Source of the DNA: Diphasiastrum complanatum | Taxonomy: Eukaryota; Streptophyta; Lycopodiopsida; Lycopodiales; Lycopodiaceae | DNA length: 64,000 nucleotides | Direction of reading: 5' to 3' | Assembly (NCBI GenBank): GCA_029204225.1 | Contig: CM055110.1 | Location: forward strand, 2,246,659-2,310,658 | Shown here: piece after piece, positions 30,251-43,140 of the stretch | How positions within the stretch are numbered: the first letter of the stretch is position 1 | Layout: each line of letters begins with the position of its first letter | The notes under the pieces: generated by a model | What the model was told of the DNA's origin: nothing | Database searches by the model: none | The model's input: only the letters and a program-made list of their open reading frames with translations | Program-made: the position numbers and the translations under genes

Positions 30251-30741
30251 TATTGTGGGTATTTCCTGCACAATAATAAACAAGTGGGTCCCACCACTTA
30301 AAATACTGTTGGCCAAGCCTTACCTATTGGGCCCCGCCACACTACATTGTCAGTAGGGTAATAAGTGCGAGGGCATTGGCATCCTGCGCGTGTAAGCCCA
30401 ACCCAATGAGCACAAGTAACAAGTTGTAATTCTTAGGAATAAGAGATTAGAGGCTTAGAACTCTAAAATGACATTAGAGGCCCTAAGTCAAGTTGCAAAT
30501 AAAAAAGCTAAAAGGGCCCAACTTAAAACTCACATGAGTCATGTGAGTGCCCTTATGCTTTCTTAGTACCAATGGATTTAAGTTGTGTTTATTTTAAAGG
30601 CTTGGATTAGAATCCTTGCCCCAATGAAGTGGCCAATGAGAGTGAAGGAGACTCACCTCTAAAATCTATAAGAAGGAGCCATTTCCTTTGTATTGTATCA
30701 TCTTCCATTCTCATTCTAATAAAACTCTCTTGGTTTTTCCA

Positions 30742-31095
<354 letters not shown>

Positions 31096-31187
31096 CATTG
31101 GGACAGAATAGCTTTGGGTAGACGCTCGAGCCCCCAAGGCCTTTCTCAACCTAGGCATTCCCTCTCTCTCTTCTCTCCTCTCTCTAA

Positions 31188-31373
<186 letters not shown>

Positions 31374-31443
31374 TGCTATGCAGGTGAAGGTGAGGTTGCC
31401 GCTCCCAGTGACGAACCCCTATGCTACATCGACGACACAACAG

Positions 31444-31456
31444 TGGCGTCGTTGCC
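31444..31456 (+). other. Gypsy I primer binding site, Asp-tRNA type
   Basis: TGGCGTCGTTGCC followed by GGGGA, one change from TGGCGCCGTTGCC, the Asp-tRNA PBS of plant Tat/Athila gypsy elements. Confidence 0.75.
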
Positions 31457-31487
31457 GGGGAGCGCCACACACTCACTTCACCGCATA

Positions 31488-31492
<5 letters not shown>

Positions 31493-31583
<91 letters not shown>

Positions 31584-31635
31584 TTTCTCTACTCTCTCTC
31601 TCTATTCTCCCTCCTCTCTCTCTCTCTCTTTTTTC
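31493..31635 (+). repeat. (CT)n array in the gypsy I leader
   Basis: Pure CT 31493-31580, then an interrupted CT/T-rich tail to about 31635. Frames through it on either strand give Leu-Ser or Arg-Glu repeats and are not genes. Confidence 0.95.
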
Positions 31636-31784
31636 TCTCTCATTCACACAAAAAAATTAGAATTTTTGGGGTTAGATTAGTGTGATTTCGTGTTAGTTTT
31701 GCCATTTTTTCAAGATTTTGCCATTTTTTTGATTTTTTTTGTTTGTACAAAAAAATAAAATAAAAACTAAAAAAATTGGAAAAA

Positions 31785-32256
31785 AACCTAGGCCTCACTA
31801 GTGAGCGACTCTATCTTTCAGATAGCCTCTTCCCATGACTACGACGGTTCTATTCTCTTTTAAACTAAAAATTGTAAAAGAACCTAAGCCTCGTTGGTGA
31901 GTGACTCTATCTTTCAGATAGCCTCCTCCCACGACTGCGACGATTCTATTCTCTTTAAAAAAACAAAAATTGGAAAATAACCTAAGCATCGCTGGTGAGT
32001 GACTCTATCCTTCAGATAGCCTCCTTCCACGACTGTGACAGTTCTATTCTCTTTAAAACTAAAAATTCGAAAAGAACCTAAGCTTCGCTGGTGAGTGACT
32101 CTATCTTTTAGATAGCCCTCCTCCCACGACTGCGACGATTCTATTCTTTTAAAATAATAGTAAAAACTAAAAATTGGAAGAAAAACCTCAGCATGGTGAG
32201 CCTTCTCTATCTTTTAGATAGCGTCTTTCCACGACTTTGACGGTTCTATTCCCTAA
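31785..32256 (+). repeat. Five tandem repeats of about 98 bp, each with a hairpin
   Basis: Units start at 31785, 31881, 31979, 32075 and 32184. Each has AACCTAAGC, GGTGAGTGACTCTATCTTTC, AGATAGCC, CCACGACTGCGACG and TTCTATTCTCTTTAAA blocks. The segment CTATCTTTCAGATAG is a 6-bp stem with a 3-base loop, preserved with one changed base in the last copies. Confidence 0.9.
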
Positions 32257-32300
32257 AAAAAAAAAAATCGTAAAAAAAAGACACAACAATAATTTTAATT

Positions 32301-32890
32301 TTGGCCCAAGCCTCTTTGGCGAGTGGCCTCCATATCAATTACCATCCATCCTTCATTTTCATTTTTCTTGTCCATCTCCATTCAATCTTCCATCCGCTCT
32401 CTTATATTGGTCTTATTTATCCATTCTTACTGATCAATCTCTTTACTTACTATTTTCTTGTCTTCCTCTTCTTCTTGTTCTTCTTCAAAAATAAAAATAA
32501 AAATTCGAAACACCGGCATTATTGTGCAGAACTTGAAGCAATCCACCAACCAACTACTTTGCGACATTCTAGTGCTGAGCTATGGAGATCATCCTTGCAA
32601 ATTTGTCTAAGTTGCAGAAGTTCCATGATGAGACAATTAGAGACTACACTAATCACCAATCAAATTGCTGAATCATCAGATGGAGAATAAGAAGAACTAG
32701 AGTCTTCAACAAGTGATGATCAAACAAGAATGGAAACCTGTGGAAGGCAACTAAGTGGAGCAGAGTCAAGTGAATCAAGTGCAGCAGAAGACCAAGAACT
32801 TTGCACTTCAAACTGTCAGCAAGCTTATGTTCGCTCAATTAAGTTTCTTGAGAACGACGAATGTACCTTCTGCTTTGGAGATCATCCAAG
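32301..32890 (+). pseudogene. Possible remnant coding region of gypsy I
   Basis: Open stretches at 32301-32690 and 32730-32945 include a Ser/Glu-rich segment (SSESSAAEDQEL) and a Cys pair (CTFCFGDHPS). They follow the leader where gag should start, but no Gag motif is clear. It is cut at 32891 by an LTR-like sequence. Weak call. Confidence 0.3.
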
Positions 32891-33440
32891 TGTGAAAAAT
32901 GCAAAAATAAGCTTGGTAGAGGCCAAAAATCTTGTATATAGATAAACACACACGTGTGGAGCTTGTTCCCACGTGTGAAAATAGTGTACTTGTCATGTAC
33001 CATAATCATATAGGTTGTACATATGATTTAATTCAAGTTCTAGTGGCTAAAAAGGCCAAAAACTAGTTTTCTAGACATATGACACATGGCATCAATCTAT
33101 TGATTGCATGAGCTACATCCTTTGGTTAGGTGTCATATCCCATGTGTAGAGGACAGCTCACATGTGTGGAATAAGCTGAAGTAGGTGAATTTTGACTTCT
33201 AGAAGATTTCCAAGTAGATCTCCATGTAGAAGGAAAATGGACCAAAAGTGCTCAAAATAGAAGGTTTTGTCCAAGTGTCAGTTTTGCTTTTTCTCATTTT
33301 TTTGGTATTTCCTCCTTGTTTTTTACTTCCTGGTGGTGGAATTGATCTCCAAGTAAGTGGCTTCTCTGAGTTGATTTTCTTTCAGCCTTATATTCATTAT
33401 TATGGAATTTTCCATAGAAAATGGTGGAAATTTATGGATT
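32891..33440 (+). repeat. Probable copia LTR remnant (J)
   Basis: Begins TGTGAAAAATGC after the gypsy I coding remnant and carries two close CACGTG motifs (CACACACGTGTGG near 32948 and CCCACGTGTGAAA near 32968), as in the element C LTR (TGTGAGAAATTGGC, then CCCACGTGTGG). The 3' end and a TSD could not be found; the end given is approximate. Confidence 0.45.
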
Positions 33441-35226
<1,786 letters not shown>

Positions 35227-37162
35227 GTATGGGCCCTTGTCGATAAAATTTTTAACAAGTGGAAGAATTTTCAAATAAAAGACCAACTTACTCAGAGTGC
35301 CTCGAAGGAAAAAAATAAAGTTGTCATCTCTCGAACTTTGAAGCCAATCCCTACAGAAATGGGAATATCAGAGTCGAAGAACATGCAAGGGATTAGCTCG
35401 TCAGAGCTAATAATAAGCATTATTTCTAGAGTTGCAGATGGTCAACTCTCCCTTGCAAAAATGGGAAAGAAATTTTAGAGGTAATATTCATGATTTAAAT
35501 ATTTATTTTCAAGTCACTTTTTTTTATAAAACGATTCTCAAGATTTAAAAGAATTTCTAACAATTACATTTTTTTAAATGTAGACATTAATTGTTTATGA
35601 AAGTTCAAGAGGCCCTTGTGACAGAGTTAAACTATTAGGATTTCGAAGAGTGCCAAAGGCTCTATCCTTTGAGTAGGGCTCTAAGTCCATTTTTTATTTT
35701 GTTTAGAGACATGGTATTTACTTCACCCATGCTAAGCATAACTTCTTTTTTAGCTCTGTATGTTTTATCCCCTATGCTAAGCATAGCTTCTTCTTTATCT
35801 CTTTCTGTTTTGTCTCCTATGCTTAGCATAGCTTCTTCTTTATCTTTTTATGTTTTATCTCCTATGCTAAGCATAGTTTCTTCTTTGTCTTTTTATATTT
35901 TATCTCATATGCTAAGCATAGCTTTTCCTTTTTCAGTCCCCCAAAGATAAGAAAAACAAAGTCCTTCTAAAGCAATTCGGAAGACATATGTTGAAAGCGA
36001 AGGCTGAAAAAAAGGACAGGGAAAGACTAGCACAAGGTGAGACCATTGCGAAGGAGAATCCTTTAGAGACCTACCTCCCCAAAAATGTCGCTGATCAACC
36101 ATGTTTTTACATAGCTGAGGAGGACAATTGTAGAGAGATTTTAAAATTTTTAAAGAGAGGGCATTACACACCCTGCATTGCCGATATACCATATGGATTT
36201 CAGACGAAGGAATCATTAAATGATGATTCTCCTTTCAAATTCAGTGAAATCCATAGTTTCATGCAAGAGTTTCTTGAAATCACAACATCCCCTATTTGGA
36301 GAGTTGTTATTTTTCATTCCTCTTGGTAATCAGCTTCAGTACGGAAAGCTTTATTAACTTTCTGTAACGAGGGAATAGAAAATGCTGTGTAGTAAGTCCT
36401 TAAATCCGTGAATTATTAATTTTATTTTAATTCAAAGTTTTATTTTAGTTTTAGTATAAGCAACAATGTTAACTTAAACAATTTAAATTTTTTTATTATA
36501 TTAACTGTAATGTTCCTTTTTAGGTACAAGCCTAATGTCAGAAACTCAGGAGGAGCGCAACTTTGCAATGAAATAGAATATATAACCATTGGTTTTTTAT
36601 TCTTTGGACAATAAGTGCTCGATGCTTCATTACAACACCTCCGGGCTGACAAGTTTTGGCAACTTGTTCCAATATCCAGCCGTGACAAAAAAACTTAAAA
36701 ATCAAATGATGAGTATCGTGGCTTGTCCCTATCAAAAGCCACAACAATTAATTAATCATTTCATTGATATTTTTTCTCACCCAGCTGATTGGGTTTTGGA
36801 CTTATTTAGCGGTAGTGGCACTACGACCGCATGTCTTGTTTAGAAAGGCAGACATGTTACTGTAGTAGACTTAGATTCTAATTTAGTTGATTTCGTAAAA
36901 ATGAAAATGAAATCTCTTTCGGTTTTGCAAGATGAATTGGTTGAGGTAGAAAAGAATTCAGACAGCAAGGACTCAGTAATTTTCTTGTCCAAAGAATCCC
37001 AACTTCCTGCTAGCGGGAAAGTCAGTGATACAGGCTGATGTCCTAGTTCAAGACTATAATGTGGTTACAGTTGTCAAGAAAATTGTGGAAGAGGTTTCAA
37101 TTGACATTGTAGTGGCTCCTCAAAAAAAAAAAAAAGATGTAAATGACTTTGATAATTTTTAG
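35227..37162 (+). pseudogene. Decayed multi-exon N6/N4-type DNA methyltransferase
   Basis: Four exon-like blocks with plausible splice borders: 35227-35480 (after TTTTAG, before GTAATA), 35584-35673 (after TGTAG), 35937-36391 (after CTTTTTCAG, before GTAAGT) and 36524-37162 (after TTTTTAG). The third carries DIPYG (36183-36197), in the position and context of catalytic motif IV (DPPY) of N6_N4_Mtase enzymes, followed by a WRVVIFHSSW strand. The fourth carries DLFSGSGTT (36799-36825), the SAM-binding FxGxG motif, then KGRHVTVVDLDSN. The order, motif IV before motif I, is that of beta-class enzymes, which methylate adenine N6 or cytosine N4. Breaks: stops at 35476-35478, 36327-36329 and 36841-36843, and frameshifts near 36580 and 37030. 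The terminal TAG is at 37160-37162. Proline 2 of DPPY is Ile, which may itself reduce activity. The upstream start is not identified. Confidence 0.72.
35720..35930 (+). repeat. 45-bp minisatellite with a palindrome in every unit
   Basis: The 12-mer ATGCTAAGCATA (third copy ATGCTTAGCATA) begins at 35729, 35774, 35819, 35864 and 35909, exactly 45 bp apart. With flanking T it is the perfect inverted repeat TATGCT-A-AGCATA in four of the five units (the first lacks the flanking T). The rest of the unit is T-rich (TTCTTCTTTATCTTTTTATG). It lies just before the splice-acceptor-like CTTTTTCAG at 35928-35936, so it is probably intronic, although a 93-codon frame also reads through it. Confidence 0.92.
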
Positions 37163-37998
37163 GAGTAATAAATTCTCTTTTATTTTAAAAAATAATTGCG
37201 TTGTTATTTTTTGAAATATTGTGTATTGAAATCTTTTTTATTAATTTGATATTTTTAGATTTGTTTCTATTAAAAAGATAGATTTAGTAATTTTTTTTAA
37301 TGATTTGAATATTAGCAAAACTAAAATTGCAAAGAACTGTCAGGTTTTTAATATTTAAATTTTTCGTTGTGTGTTTATAATAAGTTTTTGGAAATAATTT
37401 CATTTGCAATCATTTAATGTTTAGATATCAGTAAAGATGTAAATATTGATTAAAATTTTTAATTTAAAAAATATTTTTCTTAATACAAGAATTGCAATTT
37501 TGAAAACTTTTAAAATTTAAAAAAACAATTGAAAACTTTTGTTTTAAATAAGCAAAATATTTTATTTTAGTTATTCTAGTAGTTGTGTGTCTAATGATTT
37601 TATTTTAAATAGTATTATTATTTTATATAAGCTAATTTGCAGTTATTAATAAAAATCTATTAACAAAAATTTAGTAGCTTGATTAATTTTCTTGTAAAAT
37701 ACAACATTTTTGTTAGATTACAATATCTTTATTTGAAGCATTATAAATATAAGTATTTTTTTTAAAAAATCTATAAAAATAAAAAAAAAATGAGTCTCAA
37801 TGTCATGTTTTTTCTGGTCATCATGTTTAGAAGTATTTGCACATCTCCTTCTCTCAAGGCACATGTCCTTTGACAGTTTGAATCATGAATCCATAGGTAA
37901 GTCTATCGACTTGTAGTTTTTCATGTCATACCTATAGAGTACACTGGTTACATACCTTTCTTGGATTATCATGATACTTCTTTTTACTCTATCTCTGG
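37163..37998. other. Very AT-rich spacer, no gene
   Basis: Dominated by A/T runs; no frame, repeat unit or element terminus supported. Confidence 0.5.
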
Positions 37999-40472
37999 TT
38001 ATCTGGTGATTTTGTCCATAGCCAATCCCAGATCTTTCCATTTTTGTCTTCGCGGCATTGGCACGTAATAAGGATCTACCCGCAACTGGCGAGGGCTGGC
38101 GACGTAACTCCTAATGGATTTCGGAGTTCTCTCAAAAACCGTGATTCTCCATGTCGGCTGCTCTCCCAGTGCAGGTATTTTGTCCAATTCTTTGTCAGTC
38201 TCGATCTCGGAGGTCTTAAATTTTAGAACCCATCCACCACGCGGGGACTCATGTGGATGTTGCTTTAAGAAGGTTTGGATCTGGTCCTCGACGTTGATGT
38301 GCCTTCTAAATAAATGGCTTGTCCTTGATGAGGATGGACCTGTTTGTACTGCCGGTATGATTGGCGGTTGATCTGCTAGATCTGGAGCTCCCCCCTGGTC
38401 CATACTCGAATCAACCTTTGTATCCATTTGTACAACTTCTTGGCGCGAAGGAGAGAATTGCGGCATGACCGGGATGGGAATTTGTAGTCCGGCTTCCAAC
38501 ACTTGAGTGGCGGCTTTTTCATAGGCATTAATGGTCTCTTTTGCCTTTGCCAACTTGGTTGAAGCTGCTCCTTTGAACCTGTCAGAGCGGCCTTGGAATT
38601 CTTGAAGGGCCACTTTGTATGTTTCCACTTTCTTGAACAATATGCAATGTCCGTCAGTGTGATCAGATGATCGGGTATTTGTGTTTGCAGATATGCATCA
38701 CGCTCAAGGGTGGTCGCATTCAATTCAGTTTGAAGCCGCGTGCGATCTTGTTCGGCCATCTGTAATTGCCCCTTCAGCAGTTGCACCTGTTGTTTGGCAT
38801 CTTGCACTGTCTTATCTATCTGATTCTGTGCGGTTGTCAAGGCGTTTTGCAGGGAGCTGATGTAGGTTTCCAAGCGATCAGCTTGTTGCTGGGCCAATGT
38901 CTTTTCACTTTCAATCTTTTCTTCATGTTGCTTGGCTATCTTCACCTCTTGATCTAGTTGGACAATTTTCTGGCTGATCAGAGTGTTTTCGGATCCTAGA
39001 TCAGAGATCCTCTGTTCCATTTTCTTCTTCTTATCCAGCATAGACTGAATCACTTGCCCAAGGCTTGAAACTAACCTGAGAGCATCACCAGAATCAACAA
39101 TCGTGGAGGTGACAACAGTAGGAGACCCTGATGGTACTGTCCTTGGTAGGCGTGGAATAGGTGACAAGGTCTCTTCTTCTTAAAAAATATCCTCTTCTTC
39201 AAACCCTTCAGGCACCGTGGCGTCGAACTGCTTTGGTGACTTTACAGTTGTGTCGACCCAAAGTTTGGCTGGGCTACCCTGTGTGGGTGGTTGCTGACTG
39301 GCATCTTCGACACCAACAGTAGATTCATGGATGTGCCCGAATCCTCTTCCACGGGATTGGGGTTCAAAGGGCGCTGGGATCTGGGGCATTTCAAAGATTT
39401 CGTTGGTCCCAAGAGGGTCGGAAGCATCGAACATATCCATGAAGAACTGTGTGTTGGGTGAGGTTGCTTCGGTGTGCGAGGGTGAGGCGACTTGGGCAGC
39501 TGTGATGGGAATGGTAGGCCCAAAGGTCACAGATTGTCCTTGTAAGGGAGCAGAGGCGAGGGAAGCATCAGAGGTGAGGGGAATGGGAAGTTCAGTGCGA
39601 ACAGTAGCAGGGGGTGGAAGCGCAGCTGACGAGGTATGCCTAGTGCGACGTTGTGACGCGGAAGACAATTCAGGAATTACGATCTCACTGCGTGGACGAC
39701 GACGACTATGAGAACTTGAGGCCTGATGAGATGACTCGACTGGTGTTTCTTCGTAAACCGAAAGCACAAAATCCAAGTGAAAGTCATGGATTCTGTTTTC
39801 TAAGTGAGAAGCGGCGAAGAGGGACAATAGAGAGCCAACGGTGAACTGCTGCTTTGTATTGGCCTTAATAGCTCGCTTGAGCTCACCAGAAATAGTCTTG
39901 AACCAGTTATATGGTTCAAGAGGGGCTTTGGCCAACTTAGTGTGGGACTCCACTATCCTGTGAAGGATTTGAGATGTGATGCGGTCTTTCCTGAGGTTGC
40001 CAACCATCAGGAAATGATTCAACAACTGGGCAGCGGCGTGGATGGAAGGCTCAGTGATGGCTTCCAAAAGGTAGCCATCATTAGTCCAGTGCACATCGTT
40101 GGTGAGGTCAATGTATGTCTTGATGACCTGTTTGGCGTGCTTGTGATTGGATGAGGCTTGCGTACCAGATGGAATTCCTATAGCTACAAGTGCAGCCTCA
40201 GTGACGCGCACCTTGTGTGTGGCTCCTTGGAAGGTGATATAAAACTTGGATTTCTCTTCCTTCCACGTACTGAAGGCAAGAATGATAAAACCCATATTGA
40301 TGCGTCCCGAAAAGACTTTCTCATGAATACCCATTGCAGTAAGTAGAGGCTCCGCAAGGGTCATCCACTGAGTGACCATGCTTGTGCCAGGAAGAATCAT
40401 GATGTCCGTTGCAGATGAGACATCACGATGGATAGTATAGCGCGAAGACTGGGAAGTATCGATAGAAGACAT
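37999..40472 (-). pseudogene. Unidentified three-part coding cluster (about 800 codons, two breaks)
   Basis: Read on the minus strand. Part 1 (ATG at 40472, MSSIDTSQSS, to TAA at 39180-39182) has an alpha/beta domain (FYITFQGATHKVRVTEAA, IDLTNDVHWTNDGYLL, AAQLLNHFLMVGNLRKDRI) and a Ser/Pro-rich tail. Part 2 (39179-38640) follows in the same frame after that single TAA and is a long coiled coil (DKKKKMEQRISDLGSENTL onward). Near 38640-38660 the frame shifts into part 3 (38640-37999), which has a basic helix, a Pro-rich linker and a compact end (GWVLKFKTSEIETDKELDK, SPRQLRVDPYYVPMPRRQKW). Part 1 faintly resembles the 'putative plant transposon protein' domain of extra ORFs in gypsy elements; that is inference. 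It lies head-to-head with gypsy K and may be its antisense extra gene or belong to another element. Confidence 0.5.
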
Positions 40473-40550
40473 GATGATCAAAAAGGAATTATAAACGCAT
40501 GAAAGTGTATCAGAAGGCAATGCAAGAAATTTGGAAGGTTTTGGTCGCAA

Positions 40551-40959
40551 GAAAAATTTGCAAGAGCTTCGCTAGCACAAGTGAGGAATGAATCAAATTC
40601 AGCCAACTTATAGGTGAATTTGGTGGGTCCATTACACTGAATAATAGTTGGGCTGATCAGTTTTGAACAAAAATTTGCAGGCATGTACAGTACTGTAAAA
40701 ATAGGCTATAAAAATCTAGGCGAAGGTTTCTAGGGATCTGAACCTATCAGGTGAACATTTTTCAGGGCTGGCAAAGGATGAACCTTCTCCCAAGAGGGTC
40801 CTTCGCCCAGGTACTGACGCTAAAACTAAGGGTAAGAATATTGAGGAGGAAGGATCTTCTACTACTCCAACATTGCCAAGAGCTTATCCTAATCCTATAG
40901 TTGAGCAGGAGAGGTATAAGCAAGTTCAAGATGAGCTGCTTCATGAGTAAGAAAATGAA
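40551..40959. other. Junction region, possibly the degraded gag end of gypsy K
   Basis: Plus-strand frames after about 40770 (for example GQGMNLLPRGSFAQVL-like readings and an Arg/Lys/Glu-rich stretch) lead toward the K protease but hold no firm motif. Confidence 0.3.
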
Positions 40960-41570
40960 CCTATTCCATTACCCAAGAAAACTAAACAAAAACACTTGCC
41001 ACGACCCTCAAAAATAGAGGTCATATCCGATCTTTTGAATTCTCAAATCACATTACCTTTCAATACTGTTTTGAAGCTATTTGAACCTTTGTGCAAGATC
41101 ATAACCTGAGAGTTACATCAGCTCGATGAGGATATCGCAATACCTCATCAACCGAAGATTCCAAGGCCGACGCAACAGGTTGATGCTACCTTGTTTCAAA
41201 CAGGAAAGGCAAGAGGCTGCATCACCTTGTGAGCCATAAAGTTCAAGCTACTATACCAACTATCATCGATAGTGGGTTAGGAGTAAATATCATATCGCTA
41301 TCACTTCCTAAGCAATGGGGTGTCAGGCCTATTGTTCCACCCAAATATCGGCTGAATTTAGCTGACCAGCCATATGGACATATAAATGTTATATCCAGAA
41401 AGATCGCAGGTCTTAAGTTTACAGTTGATTGTGTGGTACCAGATCTCCCACAAGAAAAGTCTGCCTATAAATTTTTATTAGGAACCACATGGTTAACAAA
41501 TGATGAAGTAATCCAAGATTGGAAAAAACAACGAATCATTTTTGGTAATAGAGATCAAAGTATATAATTG
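40960..41570 (+). pseudogene. Gypsy K Gag end and protease
   Basis: A charged stretch (PKKTKQKHLPRPSKIEV) is followed, after stops, by a 112-codon frame at 41229-41567 with the aspartic protease signature PTIIDSGLGVNII and the second conserved element FLLGTTWL. The active-site triplet is DSG. The protein would mature Gag-Pol. A TGA at 41107-41109 stands where CGA would be expected. Confidence 0.7.
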
Positions 41571-42513
41571 GATTACACTACTAGTAAAGCAAAACCAGTA
41601 CATGAAGAAGATGAATGTTCCTCTTAACAACCATTGACTGTGTAGATGCTAATAGATGCAATAATGAAGTATTATCCGAATATGAGAGACAGATAACCAT
41701 CACATCTAGAAAAATAGATCAACCAATTATGGATCCTTCTATGTTTCTTATATAGATGCAGAGCTTATTAAGATAGAATGGCTACCAAATCCGTCGATTA
41801 AGGTGCCTATAGCGATTACAAATGAAATTATCATGCTAATGATGATTGACAAAGGCCCAACTGATGAGCAAATACTTCATTATCTAGATCCATAGTCATC
41901 CCACCTTGTGAGAATATTAAAAGAGAATAAGTTGCAATCACCTTTTGCACATATAGATGAATCCAATCTAAAATATTTAGCGCAGTCTAGTCGATACACC
42001 GATTATCATTTGAGTGATAAATTATACGAATGGGATAATCCAAGTCATGAAGTTATTAGTATTATAGATGAGAGTCTTACAGTCCAACCGTATACTTAGA
42101 TATCTGAATCTAAGGCTATTAATAATTTCTAGATTGCCAAATTATAGAATAAGTTACTTTTTATCCTTGACTCGAGATTAACCAAGAAACAGAAGCAGAT
42201 CCTTCAAAAAGTGAAACAACTGATTGCTCCTCTTAATGAACAACAGAAAAAAGACTTATCTAACGTTGCTTCTTGTTCAAGGCCACATCCCAGTAGAGCC
42301 CCATATATACTTGACAAGATCCATGTATGTAAAGAGAATCTTGAACTTGATGTACCAAAGAAGTTCAAAGATTACTACAAAAGTGATGTTTCTATTGAGT
42401 TTCCTCAACCAAAACGTGAACCATCTTCGTTTGATGGACCATCTAAAATCATTCCTCTAGATTTAAAGGACCCTGATGAGAAAGAAGATAGATTCGTGCA
42501 TCTTGATAGATGA
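41571..42513 (+). pseudogene. Gypsy K spacer between protease and RT
   Basis: Interrupted acidic frames (MRILKENKLQSPFAHIDES, then MKQLIAPLNEQQKKDL) with many stops. Corresponds to the linker between protease and RT in this gypsy group; no catalytic motif. Confidence 0.5.
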
Positions 42514-43140
42514 CAGCACAAAAATTTAGAAAAACTTCTAAGAAAGTATCGTGATGTCTTTGCATGGAACTATAAAGAGATGAAGGGTATACCGCCTGAT
42601 ATGGCAGTATACTCCATTCCGTTAGAAAATGATGCAAAACCAGTCCAAGCAAAGCCTTACCATTTTAATCCGCTTTACAGAGAGAAAATTAAAGAAATTG
42701 AACATACAACATGGTTATCACCCATTGTGGTGGTTCCCAAGAAGAATGGTAAATTAAGGAGATCTGTGGATCTAAAAGAATTGAATAAAGTCACAGAAAA
42801 GGACCACTTCCCTTTACTATTAATTGACGCCATATTAGAAGAGATGGTAGGAGCAGAGGCAATAAGTTTTTCTAGACAATATTGGTGTTAAATCTAAAAA
42901 TTGTGACCATCTTGATTGTCTTGAAAAAGTTTTGATCCAATGTAGGAAGTATGGAATTTTACTGAATCTAGAGAAATTTCAGATTTGGGTGACACATGGT
43001 GTTGTCCTAGGACATATCATATCCAAAGATGGTATCTCAATGGATCCGGCTAAGGTGAAAGTGATTCAAGAAATGCCACCACCGGCCACGGTAAAAGAAA
43101 TCTATATATTCGTAGGCCATTGAAATTATTATAGATATTT
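42514..43140 (+). pseudogene. Gypsy K reverse transcriptase with palm deletion
   Basis: N-terminal RT is clear (DVFAWNYKEMKGI, WLSPIVVVPKKNGKLR, DLKELNKVTEKDHFPL). At about 42870 the sequence jumps from AEAISF to LDNIGVKSKNCDHL, which is already past the YVDD loop, so the catalytic palm is missing. The thumb and connection follow (GILLNLEKFQIWVTHG, LGHIISKDGISMDPAKV). Confidence 0.85.

Noticed and set aside
31785-32256. CRISPR-like array of spaced repeats
   Set aside because: Whole 98-bp units repeat, there are no unique spacers, and the context is a plant retroelement leader.
35669-35950. 93-codon frame with a 15-residue repeat as a real protein
   Set aside because: It is bounded by an acceptor-like CTTTTTCAG and lies between two methyltransferase exons; an intronic minisatellite is simpler.
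36327-36843. Stops in the methyltransferase rescued by U-to-C RNA editing, as in fern organelles
   Set aside because: The locus is nuclear by context and also has frameshifts, which editing would not repair. Cytosine deamination explains the stops.
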